A stretch of DNA of 46,466 nucleotides from Halococcus salifodinae DSM 8989 (GTDB lineage Archaea > Halobacteriota > Halobacteria > Halobacteriales > Halococcaceae): NCBI RefSeq assembly GCF_000336935.1, contig NZ_AOME01000070.1, forward strand, positions 303,815 to 350,280. The letters are read 5' to 3'. Position numbers and translations under genes: made by a program. Below are positions 1 through 9,780 of this stretch, one piece after another; positions within the stretch are counted from its first letter, which is position 1, and the number at the start of each line of letters is the position of its first letter. The notes below the pieces were generated by a model. That model searched no databases. It had not been told where the DNA came from and saw only the letters and a list, made by a program, of their open reading frames with translations.

Positions 1-320
1 CGTTCGCGAACACCACCCTCGACGTCGGCGAGGCCAACGAGTCGATGATGACCACCACCGGTGGCACCGAAACCACCGAGAACGGTACCGAGATGACTGA
101 ATCCACCGAGGATGGTACCGAAATGACTGAAGCCACTGAGGGTGGAGCTGAAACCACTGAGAGTGGGGCCGAAACCACTGAAAGTGGCGGTGAGAACGAG
201 ACCGACGCAAACGCCAGCGGTGGCGAAGAGACGACTAGCGGCAACGGTCCGGGCTTCACACTGGTCGCCGGTGTGGTGGCGCTGCTCGCGGCCGCACTCG
301 TGGCCGCACGCCGCGACTGA
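1..320 (+). CDS. C-terminal end of a PGF-CTERM surface protein (5' partial)
   Basis: The frame is open from the left edge and stops at 318-320, so only the C-terminus of a secreted protein is visible. The last residues are Asn-Gly-Pro-Gly-Phe, a hydrophobic stretch (LVAGVVALLAAALVAA) and a basic end (RRD). This is the tripartite PGF-CTERM signal that archaeosortase A cleaves while a lipid anchor is attached in haloarchaea. Before it lies a Thr/Glu/Gly-rich spacer of short repeats, of the kind that is O-glycosylated and spans the S-layer. The functional domains lie outside the window, so the protein's role cannot be stated. The sorting signal itself is clear. Confidence 0.85.
   Translation, partial: FANTTLDVGEANESMMTTTGGTETTENGTEMTESTEDGTEMTEATEGGAETTESGAETTESGGENETDANASGGEETTSGNGPGFTLVAGVVALLAAALVAARRD
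84..185 (+). repeat. Short tandem repeats coding for a Thr/Glu-rich spacer
   Basis: Two 30-base units (84-113 and 114-143) encode Gly-Thr-Glu-Met-Thr-Glu-[Ser/Ala]-Thr-Glu-[Asp/Gly]. Two 21-base units (144-164 and 165-185) encode Gly-Ala-Glu-Thr-Thr-Glu-Ser. All are in frame within the surface-protein spacer, so unit number could change by slippage without breaking the frame. Confidence 0.8.
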
Positions 321-345
321 ACCCGCTCGACGCATCGTTCAACGA

Positions 346-361
346 CTTTTTTGCGGCTTTT
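346..361 (+). terminator. T-rich archaeal-type terminator
   Basis: A run of six T, a short GC segment and a second run of four T lie about 25 bp after the surface-protein stop. Archaeal RNA polymerase stops at such T-tracts without needing a hairpin. Inferred from composition and position only. Confidence 0.5.
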
Positions 362-510
362 CGGGATGGCGTTCGGATGGACTGAGTGCCACGGCGACGG
401 ATCTCACCCCACGCCGTAACGAACACGAGCGTAGCGCCGGCTACTGGATCACTGGCATATTGCTGTCTCGGAGTACTGCAGTGTGGTTGGTGTCGAGCCG
501 GTCGGTCTGC

Positions 511-1260
511 TTACACGCCGTCGTGTGCGGTGAAGATCTCGTCGTGGAGCCGATCGGCGACGATATCCAGCAGCGATTCGAGGTTTGCCGTATCGGCACG
601 GTTGTACGACACCAGCGTCGAGAGCGCCTGCTCGTCGCCACGTTCGTACTGGTGCCACAGTCGGACCGCGTCCCGACCCGAGAGCTCCGGCTGATCGCGA
701 TCGATCCCGACCGTGCGCTCGATGTTCTTTAGGCCGCCTGTGAGGTCAAGCTGCCGACATGGGTACATGAGATCGATATGTGGACGATCGATGTCGAGAT
801 CGAACGACTGTTCCAGGAACGGGACGTCGAAGCGCTTGCCGTTGAACGTCACGAGGAGGCTGGCGTCGGCGAGCTGTTCTTCGACCGCTGTCCGGGTGAG
901 ATCCTCTCCGCGAACCAGCGTCGTCGTCTCGCCGGCACGGTGAAAGCTCACGGTCGTCACGTCGCTGTGACGTGCGTCGAGTCCCGTGGTCTCGATGTCG
1001 AAAAAACAGGTCGCGTCGCGGAAGTTCTCGTAGAGCCGCCACCGGCTGGCCGAGGGAAACGCTTCGTCGAAGAAGGCCGCGTCGCCCGCGTCGAGGCGGT
1101 CACGTGCGGTCGCGATGAACTCGTGGATGCGGCGCTCGGTCGTCGTGCCGACGGTCGAGCCGTCGAACGCGTCCCAGTGGGTGACGCCGTCGTTCCAGAG
1201 CCGGCGTTCGGTCGCCTCGCCCACGCCATGGACGGGAATGAAGCTGTTCTCGATGCGCAC
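511..1260 (-). CDS. YprB-like RNase H-fold 3'-5' exonuclease domain protein
   Basis: The 249-residue product matches the haloarchaeal YprB/ribonuclease H-like family. Residues 1-60 contain a helix-hairpin-like segment (FIPVHGVGEATERRLWNDGV). An RNase H-fold exonuclease domain follows: motif I is FFDIETTGLD near residue 86, motif II is LLVTFNGKRFDVPFL near 135, and the C-terminal motif is YNRADTANL near 220. The Asp/Glu residues in these motifs are the expected two-metal ligands. It probably trims DNA or RNA ends, but the substrate is unknown. The start is GTG at 1260, chosen because the FIPVHGVG motif begins just after it. It is transcribed convergently with the surface-protein gene, with about 190 bp between the two stops. 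Confidence 0.8.
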   Translation of the reverse strand: MRIENSFIPVHGVGEATERRLWNDGVTHWDAFDGSTVGTTTERRIHEFIATARDRLDAGDAAFFDEAFPSASRWRLYENFRDATCFFDIETTGLDARHSDVTTVSFHRAGETTTLVRGEDLTRTAVEEQLADASLLVTFNGKRFDVPFLEQSFDLDIDRPHIDLMYPCRQLDLTGGLKNIERTVGIDRDQPELSGRDAVRLWHQYERGDEQALSTLVSYNRADTANLESLLDIVADRLHDEIFTAHDGV

Positions 1261-1340
1261 ACTCTTCGATGGAACGGTGTCGACCTAAACGCTTCTCTCG
1301 ACGCTCGCGAGAAGCCACTTCCCGTCTTCGATGGGTGCGG

Positions 1341-3116
1341 TTAGAGGACGGTGCCGTGTTTCTTGTCGGGCAGCGATTTCTCGACGTCCTCGTAGAACGC
1401 GAAGCGTGCGGCGAGCTCCTCGCGGAGGTCGCTCGGCGGCACGATCTCGTCGATCACCACCTCGTTCGCCATCCGGTGGATGTCGATGTCCTCGCGGTAC
1501 TCCTCGCGGAGTTCGGCCTCGCGCTCGGCGCGCTCGTCGTCGTCCTCGATGTCGTCGAGCCGGTTGCGGTAGACCGCGTTGATCGCTGCCTCGGGACCCA
1601 TGATGGCGATCTCGCCCGACGGAAGGCCGAGCGTCGCCTCGGGATCGTAGGCCGGCCCACTCATCGCGTAGATCCCCGCGCCGTAGGCCTTCCGGAGGAC
1701 GACACACTGCTTCGGGACCGTCGCCGACGACGTGGCGTAGATCATCTTCTTGCCCTGTTCGAGGATGCCGTCCTTCTCGACCTGCGAGCCCGCCATGAAC
1801 CCCGGCGTGTCACAGAGATACAGTAGCGGAACGTTGTAGGCGTCACAGGTCCAGACGAACTCCGCGGCCTTCTCGGCCGCGTCGGGGAAGATCGCGCCCG
1901 CGCGGTGGGCGGGCTGGTTCGCGACCACGCCGACGGGCCGGCCGTCGATCCGACAGAACGCGGTGACGATCTCCGGGCCGTACTGCTCACGGAGTTCGAG
2001 CACCGAGCCCTGATCGGCGACGCGATCGATCACGTCGTGGACGTCGTACCCCTTGTTCGGTCGTTCGGGAATCACCGAATCGATCCCGTCGGGCGATCGT
2101 GCGGGCGGAGCACTGTCGGAGTGGGGTGGTTTTTCGTCCGAGTTGTCCGGCAGGTAGGTGATGAGTTGGGCGACGAGCTCGCGGGCGTGCTCTTCGTCCT
2201 CGGCGACGAGGTCGGCGCTGCCCGACTCTGCGGCGTGGACCTGCGCGCCGCCGAGATCCTCCATGCTGATCTCCTCGCCGGTCACCATCTCGACCATTCG
2301 GGGGGAGGCGATCGCCATCGCGGACATCCCCTCGACCATCACCGTGAAATCCGCAAAGACGGGCGTGTAGGCTGCACCGGCGATACAGGGGCCGTAGAGC
2401 ACACAGATCTGTGGGACGCGCCCCGAGAGCATCGAGTGGTTGTAGTAGTATTTCCCGATCCCCTCGCGGTTGGCGAAGAACCCGGTCTGCTGGTCGATCC
2501 GCCCTCCGGAGGAGTCCATCAGATAGAGGACTGGCTTGCCGGTCTTGAGCGCGCGCTGTTGCATCCGGAGGAACTTCTCGACGCCCTTTCCGGCCATCGA
2601 GCCCGCCTTGACGGTGAAGTCGTTCGCCATCGCGTGGATGTCCCGGCCCTCGAACTCTGCCGCGCCGGTCAGGAGGCCGTCCCCCGGTAGCCTCGTGTTC
2701 GGGTCCGATTCCTCGACTTCGGGACTGTCGGGATGCCAGTCGTCGAAACCCGCGAACCGGCCGTCCTCGAAGCTGAATCCGCCGTCGCCGAACCAGAGGT
2801 CGAGCCGGTCGCGGACGAACAGTTTGCCCTGGTCGTCGAGACGCTCCTTGTACTTCTCGGGACCGCCGAGTTCGATGTCCGCGATCTCCTCGCGCAGGCG
2901 TTCCTCGCGTTCGGTCGGGCCGTGATCCGACGCCCCACCCGACCCACCAGAGTCGCGTGGTTCGGATGACTCGGACTCGGGTGGCTCAACGTTCGCCGTG
3001 GATTCTTCGGCGTCACCGACGTAGACCGTGACGCTCTCGCCGACGTGTTCTGCCAGCGCACTGCCGACGACACGTGCCTCCTCGTCGCTCGCGTCCCCAC
3101 CGATGCGGATGTCCAT
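1341..3116 (-). CDS. Acyl-CoA carboxylase carboxyltransferase (beta) subunit with epsilon-like N-terminal segment
   Basis: This 591-residue protein carries the two crotonase-fold halves of biotin-dependent acyl-CoA carboxyltransferases (PccB/MmdA type). The N-half includes MDSSGGRIDQQTGFF and GPCIAGAAYTPVFADF, and the C-half includes CDTPGFMAGSQVEKDGI and AYGAGIYAMSGPAYDP. It should move carboxyl from carboxybiotin to an acyl-CoA such as propionyl- or acetyl-CoA. Family members are usually about 510-520 residues. The extra length is an N-terminal segment (MDIRIGGDASDEEARVVGSA...) resembling the acyl-CoA carboxylase epsilon/PccX small subunit, joined by a Ser/Glu/Gly-rich linker. I start at ATG 3116 rather than an upstream in-frame ATG at 3155, because the conserved segment begins there. 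No biotin carboxylase subunit is encoded nearby, so the partner lies elsewhere. Confidence 0.88.
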   Translation of the reverse strand: MDIRIGGDASDEEARVVGSALAEHVGESVTVYVGDAEESTANVEPPESESSEPRDSGGSGGASDHGPTEREERLREEIADIELGGPEKYKERLDDQGKLFVRDRLDLWFGDGGFSFEDGRFAGFDDWHPDSPEVEESDPNTRLPGDGLLTGAAEFEGRDIHAMANDFTVKAGSMAGKGVEKFLRMQQRALKTGKPVLYLMDSSGGRIDQQTGFFANREGIGKYYYNHSMLSGRVPQICVLYGPCIAGAAYTPVFADFTVMVEGMSAMAIASPRMVEMVTGEEISMEDLGGAQVHAAESGSADLVAEDEEHARELVAQLITYLPDNSDEKPPHSDSAPPARSPDGIDSVIPERPNKGYDVHDVIDRVADQGSVLELREQYGPEIVTAFCRIDGRPVGVVANQPAHRAGAIFPDAAEKAAEFVWTCDAYNVPLLYLCDTPGFMAGSQVEKDGILEQGKKMIYATSSATVPKQCVVLRKAYGAGIYAMSGPAYDPEATLGLPSGEIAIMGPEAAINAVYRNRLDDIEDDDERAEREAELREEYREDIDIHRMANEVVIDEIVPPSDLREELAARFAFYEDVEKSLPDKKHGTVL

Positions 3117-3202
3117 GTTCTTCGATGCGCAAGAATTGCGGAAAGGGTTTTCCATGCTGGCCCGCGCCAGGCGGATGCGAAACCGTTGCTACCCGAAACG
3201 CC

Positions 3203-4420
3203 TCACCCCGAGACCGCTTCCGCGAGCGCGACCGTCTCGTCGGTCGTCTCCTCGCTCACGACTGCGTGGGTGATGTCACCTTCCGTCCAGACGACGACTG
3301 TCCGTCCTTCGAGCGTGGCCGCGGTGGCGTCGTCGCCGTTCACCGAGACGGCAGTCCCGTTCAGTTCGTCGTAGGGGAGGCTCTCGGCGTCGGTCGTGAG
3401 GAGCGTGGCGTTCGACGCCCCGTCGACGTACTGCTGGGCGACGGTCGTCCCGCCGCCGGCGTTGGTGACGGCGGCCCCCTCGAACGCGAACGCGTCGGCA
3501 TTGAGCGTCGGCAGGTCGCGGTCGGTCGCGTCCTGTGCCGCCTCGAATTCATCATAGGTCGTCGATCCGACCGCGCTATCGCGGGCCGCGGGCGGCGCGA
3601 ACGTGCTCTCGTCGATACTGACGTTGAACCGCTGGTCGTCGTAGCGCACGACGGTCGCGTTCGTGCCGTCGCTCACGCGCTGTTTGAGTACCCGGTCATC
3701 CTCGGTCGCGACCCAGACCGTCCCGGTGGCGTCGACACTCTCGTTTTCGTGCTCGATTTCGACGACGTAGGCCTCGGTCCCGTCGACTGTCTCGGTCCCA
3801 GTCTGGGTCGCAGTGAAGTTCGTTTCGGACCAGTTCGCGGGCATCGATCGCTTCGCGTCCGTCCACTCCGTCGTCAGCGACTCGCAGTCGACCGCGGAGA
3901 CGTTCTCACGGATCGCCGAGACGTTCGCCTGCACCGCCGAGGCGTTCACGTCGTCCGGAAGAGCGGACCGATTCGGCGGCTCTGCCTCGCCCGCCTTGCT
4001 CTGGACGGCTTCACAGACCTCGCTTGCGTCCCACGACGACGCGTTCTCGACGTTCCACGCGCGCTGGACGCCGACCGCGGGAGCGGAGACCCACGCGACG
4101 CTGTCGTTCGTTCCGGCGGTCATCGTTGTGCCGTTGTACGTCGCGCTCATGCGTGCGCCCTCCTCGGCGAGCGCGTACTCGACGGTTGCCGAGCGTTCGT
4201 CGGTCGCGTTCGAGACGGTGACATCGGCGCTGCCGGTCAGGGTTTCCGCGCTCCGATACTGGTCGTGGGCGTTCTCCAGAACCGTCTCCCCGGACGGTCC
4301 GTCGGTGGTCGACTGGGCGAACGCCACGCCGCCGACGGCCCCCACCACGAGCACCAGCGCGAGGGCGATGGCGGGCGAGACGCGCCCGCGGTTCCCGCGA
4401 CTGTCCTCTTGGTCAGCCAT
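3203..4420 (-). CDS. LolA/RseB-like membrane-anchored envelope protein
   Basis: The 405-residue product starts with a short acidic/basic tail and one hydrophobic segment (residues about 17-36, AIALALVLVVGAVGGVAFAQ), which is a signal anchor or cleavable signal. The rest is Thr/Ser/Asn-rich beta-type sequence with many Asn-X-Thr/Ser sites, typical of extracellular haloarchaeal proteins. The pattern 'Y..A.TLTGSADV...' followed by 'VDGTEAYVVEIEHE' and 'VWVATEDDRVLKQRVS' fits the LolA/LppX/RseB fold. ATG 4420 is preferred over an upstream in-frame start because a TATA-like box lies 24-31 bp above it. The gene is divergent from a MacB-type ABC transporter, so a shared role in envelope lipid or lipoprotein handling is plausible but inferred. 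Confidence 0.7.
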   Translation of the reverse strand: MADQEDSRGNRGRVSPAIALALVLVVGAVGGVAFAQSTTDGPSGETVLENAHDQYRSAETLTGSADVTVSNATDERSATVEYALAEEGARMSATYNGTTMTAGTNDSVAWVSAPAVGVQRAWNVENASSWDASEVCEAVQSKAGEAEPPNRSALPDDVNASAVQANVSAIRENVSAVDCESLTTEWTDAKRSMPANWSETNFTATQTGTETVDGTEAYVVEIEHENESVDATGTVWVATEDDRVLKQRVSDGTNATVVRYDDQRFNVSIDESTFAPPAARDSAVGSTTYDEFEAAQDATDRDLPTLNADAFAFEGAAVTNAGGGTTVAQQYVDGASNATLLTTDAESLPYDELNGTAVSVNGDDATAATLEGRTVVVWTEGDITHAVVSEETTDETVALAEAVSG

Positions 4421-4443
4421 TGAAACACGTTGGAACTTGGCGG

Positions 4444-4451
4444 GTAAATAC
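4444..4451 (-). promoter_or_regulatory. TATA-like box for the LolA-like gene
   Basis: Read on the minus strand this is GTATTTAC. It lies 24-31 bp upstream of ATG 4420, the spacing expected for a leaderless haloarchaeal transcript. It supports the start chosen. Confidence 0.5.
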
Positions 4452-4555
4452 TCACCGTCGGTTGTCCCGATGGATCGTCGTGAAAGAATCCCGCACCGCC
4501 GCGGCGGCGCGAACCCCGACAATCTTCATGGTTCTGAGTCCCGTAGCGACTCCCA

Positions 4556-5418
4556 GTGAGCCAGCCTGCCTCCACGACGACATCGGCCGAGGACACAGCC
4601 GTGGTTCGCCTCGCGGACGTCCGGAAGACCTACGATCTCGGCGGCACCGTCGAGGCGCTCGCCGGCGTCTCGCTGACGCTCGACGAGGGATCGTACACCG
4701 CCGTGATGGGACCGAGCGGGTCGGGCAAGAGCACCCTTTTGAATCTCGTGGGTGCGCTCGACACGCCCGACGAGGGCAGTGTCGAGGTCGCGGGCCACGA
4801 CATCGATACCGATTCCGAGGACGACCGTGCCGCGATCCGTGGGACCGAGATCGGGTTCGTCTTTCAAACCTTTAACCTGATGCCACGATCGAACGCCGTC
4901 GAGAACGTCACGCTTCCGCTCGTGTTCGACGACTGGTCGCGCGATCGGCGGCGCGAGCGCGCACAGGAAGTACTGAAACGGGTCGGGCTCGGCGACCGAC
5001 TCGACCACCGTCCGACCGAGCTTTCGGGGGGACAGCGCCAGCGGGTCGCGATCGCGCGCGCACTCGCGCCCGATCCTTCGGTCGTGCTCGCCGACGAACC
5101 CACGGGCAACATCGACACCGAGACCGGCAGCGAGATCATGGCGCTGCTCGGCGAGGTACACGCCCGCGGGAACACCGTCCTGCTCGTGACCCACGAGCGC
5201 CGGATCGCCGAGCACGCCGATCGGATCGTCCATATCCGCGACGGCGTGATCGAATCCATCGAGTCACTCGATGGCACCGATGAACGCGATCCCACCGATC
5301 GACACGGCAGCGACGGCGTCGATGGTTTCGAGGCCGAGTCCAGCGGGCGCGGCGACGAGTCGGCGCGCGATCGATCCGAGGAACGCGAGTCGGCAGACGG
5401 TTCGGCTGGGCGGGGCGA

Positions 5419-5422
<4 letters not shown>
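4556..5422 (+). CDS. ABC transporter ATP-binding protein, MacB/LolD type
   Basis: This 288-residue ATPase has Walker [10 protein letters not shown] (about residue 59), Q-loop VFQTFNLMP, signature [15 protein letters not shown], Walker [13 protein letters not shown] and the H-loop in VTHERR. The ADEPTGNID form and the NLMP Q-loop are typical of the MacB/LolD/FtsE class, which powers mechanotransmission permeases rather than solute import. The last 55 or so residues form a hydrophilic Asp/Glu/Arg/Ser tail absent from most family members. The start is GTG at 4556. Its stop overlaps the GTG start of the permease gene by four bases (GTGA), so the two are translationally coupled. The substrate is unknown. 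Confidence 0.9.
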
Positions 5423-6681
<1,259 letters not shown>

Positions 6682-6743
6682 AAGCAGATCAATTCACAGT
6701 TCCTGTTCCTCGAATTGGGTTCGAATATGATGGTTGGATCACC

Positions 6744-7630
6744 TCATTTTATGCTGATTTCTGGAGCGGAATACAGCTTTGATTCGATCAGTTCACAGTC
6801 TAAATCGTAGCGACGAAGTACCCTTTCTACGAGGTCGGAAAACCAATCTGGCGCAATAGGAGAGATAACAACTCTTTCAATCAACGTGTCCTTGTCGACA
6901 TCTACATAAAATCCAGATCCTAAGTCTTCATCATCGTCTTCTTCAGAAAAGTACGAAGCTCTGAATTCATTTTCGTGTTCAAAGCTTTCACGTTTGTGAT
7001 ATATTGCTGGCAAATTACCTTGAGGTATCATATCTTCATCGTAGTCAATGTAATCTACTCTGCCAAGCACGAACTCTCGCTGGGATGGTTCCAAGGCTTG
7101 GTGTAATCTATCTACGGTCGTTCGAACTGCAACTCCTTCCCGTGCGTCCACATATTGTTCCCAGAGAGCTGCAGACTGGTGTTCGTTGACATTCCAACAA
7201 TTCACGTAAGCACCTGTCACCGAAATGTTTCGCCAACCACGCGCGTTTTCGAAAATTTCAGAGCGGTTTCGCGCGATACCTCAAAATTATCGACTAAATC
7301 CTCTATTTCGGACTCTAAGTTAGCTTCTGGAGTCGTACCTTCGTACGGATCATTGAATTTATTGACGTTATTGAACCATATTTTATCACGCTCTAGAATG
7401 GACAGTAACTGTGTAAAATTCAGGTAGCGCCAGATAAACGCATCAGATGATGGCTTTGGTGGGGACCAAACATCATTTTCAGTCTCTCCAATATTCAACA
7501 CGTACTCAATTATGCCTTTTAATTCCTCATCTTCTAAATCTGTATCAACTATTGGAAAAACCAGACCGTCCGTTGCATCGTAGGCAAATTGTCGTTCCCC
7601 TTCCTCTTCATGAATCTCTATCTTTGACAT
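6744..7630 (-). pseudogene. DUF2971 protein, split by a frameshift
   Basis: Two minus-strand reading frames (7630-7217, 137 codons; 7220-6744, 158 codons) make one DUF2971 protein of about 295 residues when joined. The first half ends with the family's entry motif (FIWRYLNFTQLLSIL...IWFNNVNKFNDPYEG). The second begins exactly where the family continues (YVNCWNVNEHQSAALWEQY). A one-base frame change near 7218-7222 separates them, and the overlap is GTGA. It could be a decayed gene, a sequencing error, programmed frameshifting or a coupled two-gene arrangement. DUF2971 proteins have no settled function and are often found in mobile or defence-associated settings. The DNA is far more AT-rich than its neighbours (around 40% GC in places), which suggests recent acquisition. 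Confidence 0.7.
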
Positions 7631-7654
7631 TGCTTGTGGTTATCGTTTGCAACA

Positions 7655-7663
7655 TTGTATATG
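7655..7663 (-). promoter_or_regulatory. TATA-like box for the DUF2971 gene
   Basis: On the minus strand the sequence is CATATACAA, 25-33 bp upstream of ATG 7630. The promoter looks intact even though the reading frame is broken. Confidence 0.45.
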
Positions 7664-7747
7664 TGCGGCTTTTCATTGAATCAAGAGACTGCCGAATTAT
7701 TGAAGTGTCGGTATAGCAGTATTTCCCTCAATATAGTCTCGTGGCGA

Positions 7748-7921
7748 TCAATCCACCTCAGTGACTATTTCTCTTTCGTCCTGCTGGAGTCGCTTTCGAA
7801 CCGCACGGACGCCGGTCACGAGAACGGCGACGGCACCGATGACTGCAGTACCGATCGCCAGCACCCACGGCCCTCGTGGTTCCCACGCATCATCGTCATC
7901 GGCATCCGAACGATCGGCCAT
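7748..7921 (-). CDS. Small single-pass membrane protein (57 aa) in the fbp operon
   Basis: ATG 7921 follows the fbp stop with one base between (TGAGATG). The 57 codons encode an acidic N-terminus (MADRSDADDDDAWEPRGPW), one transmembrane helix (VLAIGTAVIGAVAVLVTGV) and a basic then acidic tail. No family is recognised. Placement directly after fbp implies cotranscription with the aldolase and phosphatase genes, although a membrane peptide has no obvious role in gluconeogenesis. The inside-positive charge after the helix suggests a cytoplasmic C-terminus. Confidence 0.65.
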   Translation of the reverse strand: MADRSDADDDDAWEPRGPWVLAIGTAVIGAVAVLVTGVRAVRKRLQQDEREIVTEVD

Positions 7922-7922
7922 C

Positions 7923-8816
7923 TCACTCGTCGCCGCCGATCGCCGCCTCCAGGCGATCGATCAGGTCAGCGTCGCCGAGGTGGACCGGGACCCGATCGTG
8001 GAGGTCGTCGGGCTCGACGTCGAGTAGCGAGCGCTCGCCGTCCGAGGACTTCCCGTCAGCCGACTCCACAATGTACGCCATCGGGTTGCCCTCGAACTGG
8101 AGCCGGAGTTTTCCTTCGGGCGCGGAGTCGAGCGCCGGATAGGCGAACACGCCGCCGTAGGTCATCACCTGGTTCACATCGCCGATCATCGCACCGCCGT
8201 AGCGGAGCTTCAGCGAGGCGTCCGACTCGACCTCGCGCGCGTACTCGGTGAACTCCCCGGTCCAGTCGGGCACTCGCCCGCCGAACCCGTACACCGTCGG
8301 ATCGTCCGGCAGGACGACGTCCTCGCGAGCGGTGTGTCGTTCGCCGTCGTCTACCACGTACTCCGTCACACTTCCGTCGACGGCAGCCACCATCGTCGTG
8401 ATCGGGCCGAGGAGGACGTAGGCGGCGGCGACGAGGTCGCGACCGCTTGCGGGGAGCGGAGCGTCGTACACCGCGACGATCGTTCCCATTGCGTTGTTCG
8501 GTTTGAGATTCGAGGAACCGTCGAGTGGATCGACCGCGACCGACAGTTCACCGCCACCGCTACTGCCGTCCGCCGCTTCGTCGTCGCTCTCGACGACCGC
8601 CTCGCGTTCCTCGCTCGCGTAGCTGTCGACGCCGTCGATCGCGAGCAGTCGTTCTTCGAGGAGCTGGTCGGCGTGAACGTCCGCCGCGAGCTGGTCTTCG
8701 CCGCTGGGGTTCTCGCCCTCGACGTACTCGCGCCGGCCGACGAGCCCCTCGCGGATCTCGGGGGCCGTCCCGGCGACGGTGTCGAGGATCGCCCCGATCG
8801 TCGATGCGTGACTCAT
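7923..8816 (-). CDS. fbp: Fructose-1,6-bisphosphatase, class I
   Basis: The 297-residue product has the class I FBPase/inositol-phosphatase fold. The metal-binding signature DPLDGSSN is near residue 95, the upstream acidic segment [12 protein letters not shown] near 40, a substrate-phosphate region around [12 protein letters not shown] near 208, and [13 protein letters not shown] near 245. It hydrolyses fructose 1,6-bisphosphate to fructose 6-phosphate in gluconeogenesis, which fits haloarchaea that grow on organic acids and amino acids. ATG 8816 lies four bases after the aldolase stop, and the conserved N-terminus begins there. The longer in-frame extension overlaps the aldolase gene and is not protein-like. 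It sits between the aldolase gene and a small membrane-protein gene in one operon. Confidence 0.93.
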   Translation of the reverse strand: MSHASTIGAILDTVAGTAPEIREGLVGRREYVEGENPSGEDQLAADVHADQLLEERLLAIDGVDSYASEEREAVVESDDEAADGSSGGGELSVAVDPLDGSSNLKPNNAMGTIVAVYDAPLPASGRDLVAAAYVLLGPITTMVAAVDGSVTEYVVDDGERHTAREDVVLPDDPTVYGFGGRVPDWTGEFTEYAREVESDASLKLRYGGAMIGDVNQVMTYGGVFAYPALDSAPEGKLRLQFEGNPMAYIVESADGKSSDGERSLLDVEPDDLHDRVPVHLGDADLIDRLEAAIGGDE

Positions 8817-8820
8817 TGGC

Positions 8821-9615
8821 TCAGTCGAGCGCGGCGTCGACTGACGCCTCCTCGAAGATGACTGCTTCGAGTGCGTCGAGGAGCTCGGTCGGGTTCTCGC
8901 GCTGCCAGATGTTCCGGCCGACTGCGAGCCCCGCACCACCGGCGTCGATCACGGCCTTCACGTTCTTGAGGAACGCCTCGTCGGAGACTTTCGACCCGCC
9001 GGACATGATGACGCTGGTGCCGTTGGGTCCGCCCGCGGCCCGAACGGCGTGTTCCATCGCGTCGCGGCTGCCGGGGTATTTGACCTTCGCGACGTCGGCC
9101 CCGAGTTCGAGCGCCTGGCGCGCGGCGTAGGCGATGGTCCCTGGATCGGTGTCGTCCTTGAGTCCCTGGCCGCGGGGGTACGACCACATCACGGAGGGGA
9201 GATCGTACTCGCGGGCGGCCTCGTGGGCGTCGCGGAACTCCTCGGCCATCTCGATCTCGTGGTTCGATCCCCCGTAGAGGGTGAATCCGATCGCGTCCGC
9301 GCCCAGCTCGGCGGCGTACTCGACCGAGCAGTTGACCGCCGAATCGGGCTCGCCCATCCAGAGGTTCGAAGTGCCGTTCAGCTTCGCCAGCAGGGCGACG
9401 TCATCCTCGTAGGAGGGGTAGTACCCCTCCGCGATCCCCTTCTGGACCGCGATCGAGGTGACCGCGTCGTGGGTCGCGACGTCGAAGACGGTCTGGGGGT
9501 CCATCCGCTCTTCGAGCCCTTCGAAGTCGGTCGGGCCGTGTTCGAGACCGTGATCGTAGGCGAGGATCAGGATCTTGCCGTCGCGCGCGATCGCCGAGTC
9601 GTCGAGTGCGAGCAT
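8821..9615 (-). CDS. Class I fructose-bisphosphate aldolase, archaeal (FbaB/DhnA) type
   Basis: This 264-residue (beta/alpha)8 protein matches archaeal class I aldolases. The N-terminal [14 protein letters not shown], the Schiff-base lysine region [10 protein letters not shown], and the phosphate-binding ends [12 protein letters not shown] and [11 protein letters not shown] are all present. It interconverts fructose 1,6-bisphosphate with dihydroxyacetone phosphate and glyceraldehyde 3-phosphate. Related haloarchaeal proteins in the same superfamily make aromatic precursors (2-amino-3,7-dideoxy-D-threo-hept-6-ulosonate synthase). Linkage to fbp favours the gluconeogenic aldolase. ATG 9615 begins the conserved N-terminus, and a TATA-like box lies 24-30 bp upstream. 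It is the first gene of the aldolase-fbp-small ORF operon. Confidence 0.9.
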   Translation of the reverse strand: MLALDDSAIARDGKILILAYDHGLEHGPTDFEGLEERMDPQTVFDVATHDAVTSIAVQKGIAEGYYPSYEDDVALLAKLNGTSNLWMGEPDSAVNCSVEYAAELGADAIGFTLYGGSNHEIEMAEEFRDAHEAAREYDLPSVMWSYPRGQGLKDDTDPGTIAYAARQALELGADVAKVKYPGSRDAMEHAVRAAGGPNGTSVIMSGGSKVSDEAFLKNVKAVIDAGGAGLAVGRNIWQRENPTELLDALEAVIFEEASVDAALD

Positions 9616-9638
9616 ACGTGAACCACCCGCGATGGCGA

Positions 9639-9645
9639 CTAATAG
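9639..9645 (-). promoter_or_regulatory. TATA-like box for the aldolase-fbp operon
   Basis: Minus-strand CTATTAG lies 24-30 bp above ATG 9615. The match to a consensus TATA box is weak, but the spacing is right. Confidence 0.4.
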
Positions 9646-9780
9646 TTTGTGTGAAAGACCGGGACACCCGTCGATGTGTCTCGTGGGTTGCGGTCGGGCA
9701 GTGGCGCGCGGGAGCACGCCGTTTATTGGCGCGCAATTCTCGTGCGGAGGTCTGCGCGAGCGGTGGGCGGCGCGAGTCGA

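Noticed and set aside
3074-4423. 449-codon plus-strand frame opposite the LolA-like gene
   Set aside because: Val/Gly/Arg-rich shadow without a domain; the minus frame has a signal segment and a TATA box.
7210-7230. Programmed -1 frameshifting in the DUF2971 gene
   Set aside because: The bases before the stop (TTTCGGTGA) do not form a canonical slippery heptamer, and no obvious stimulatory hairpin follows, so I call a broken or misread gene instead.
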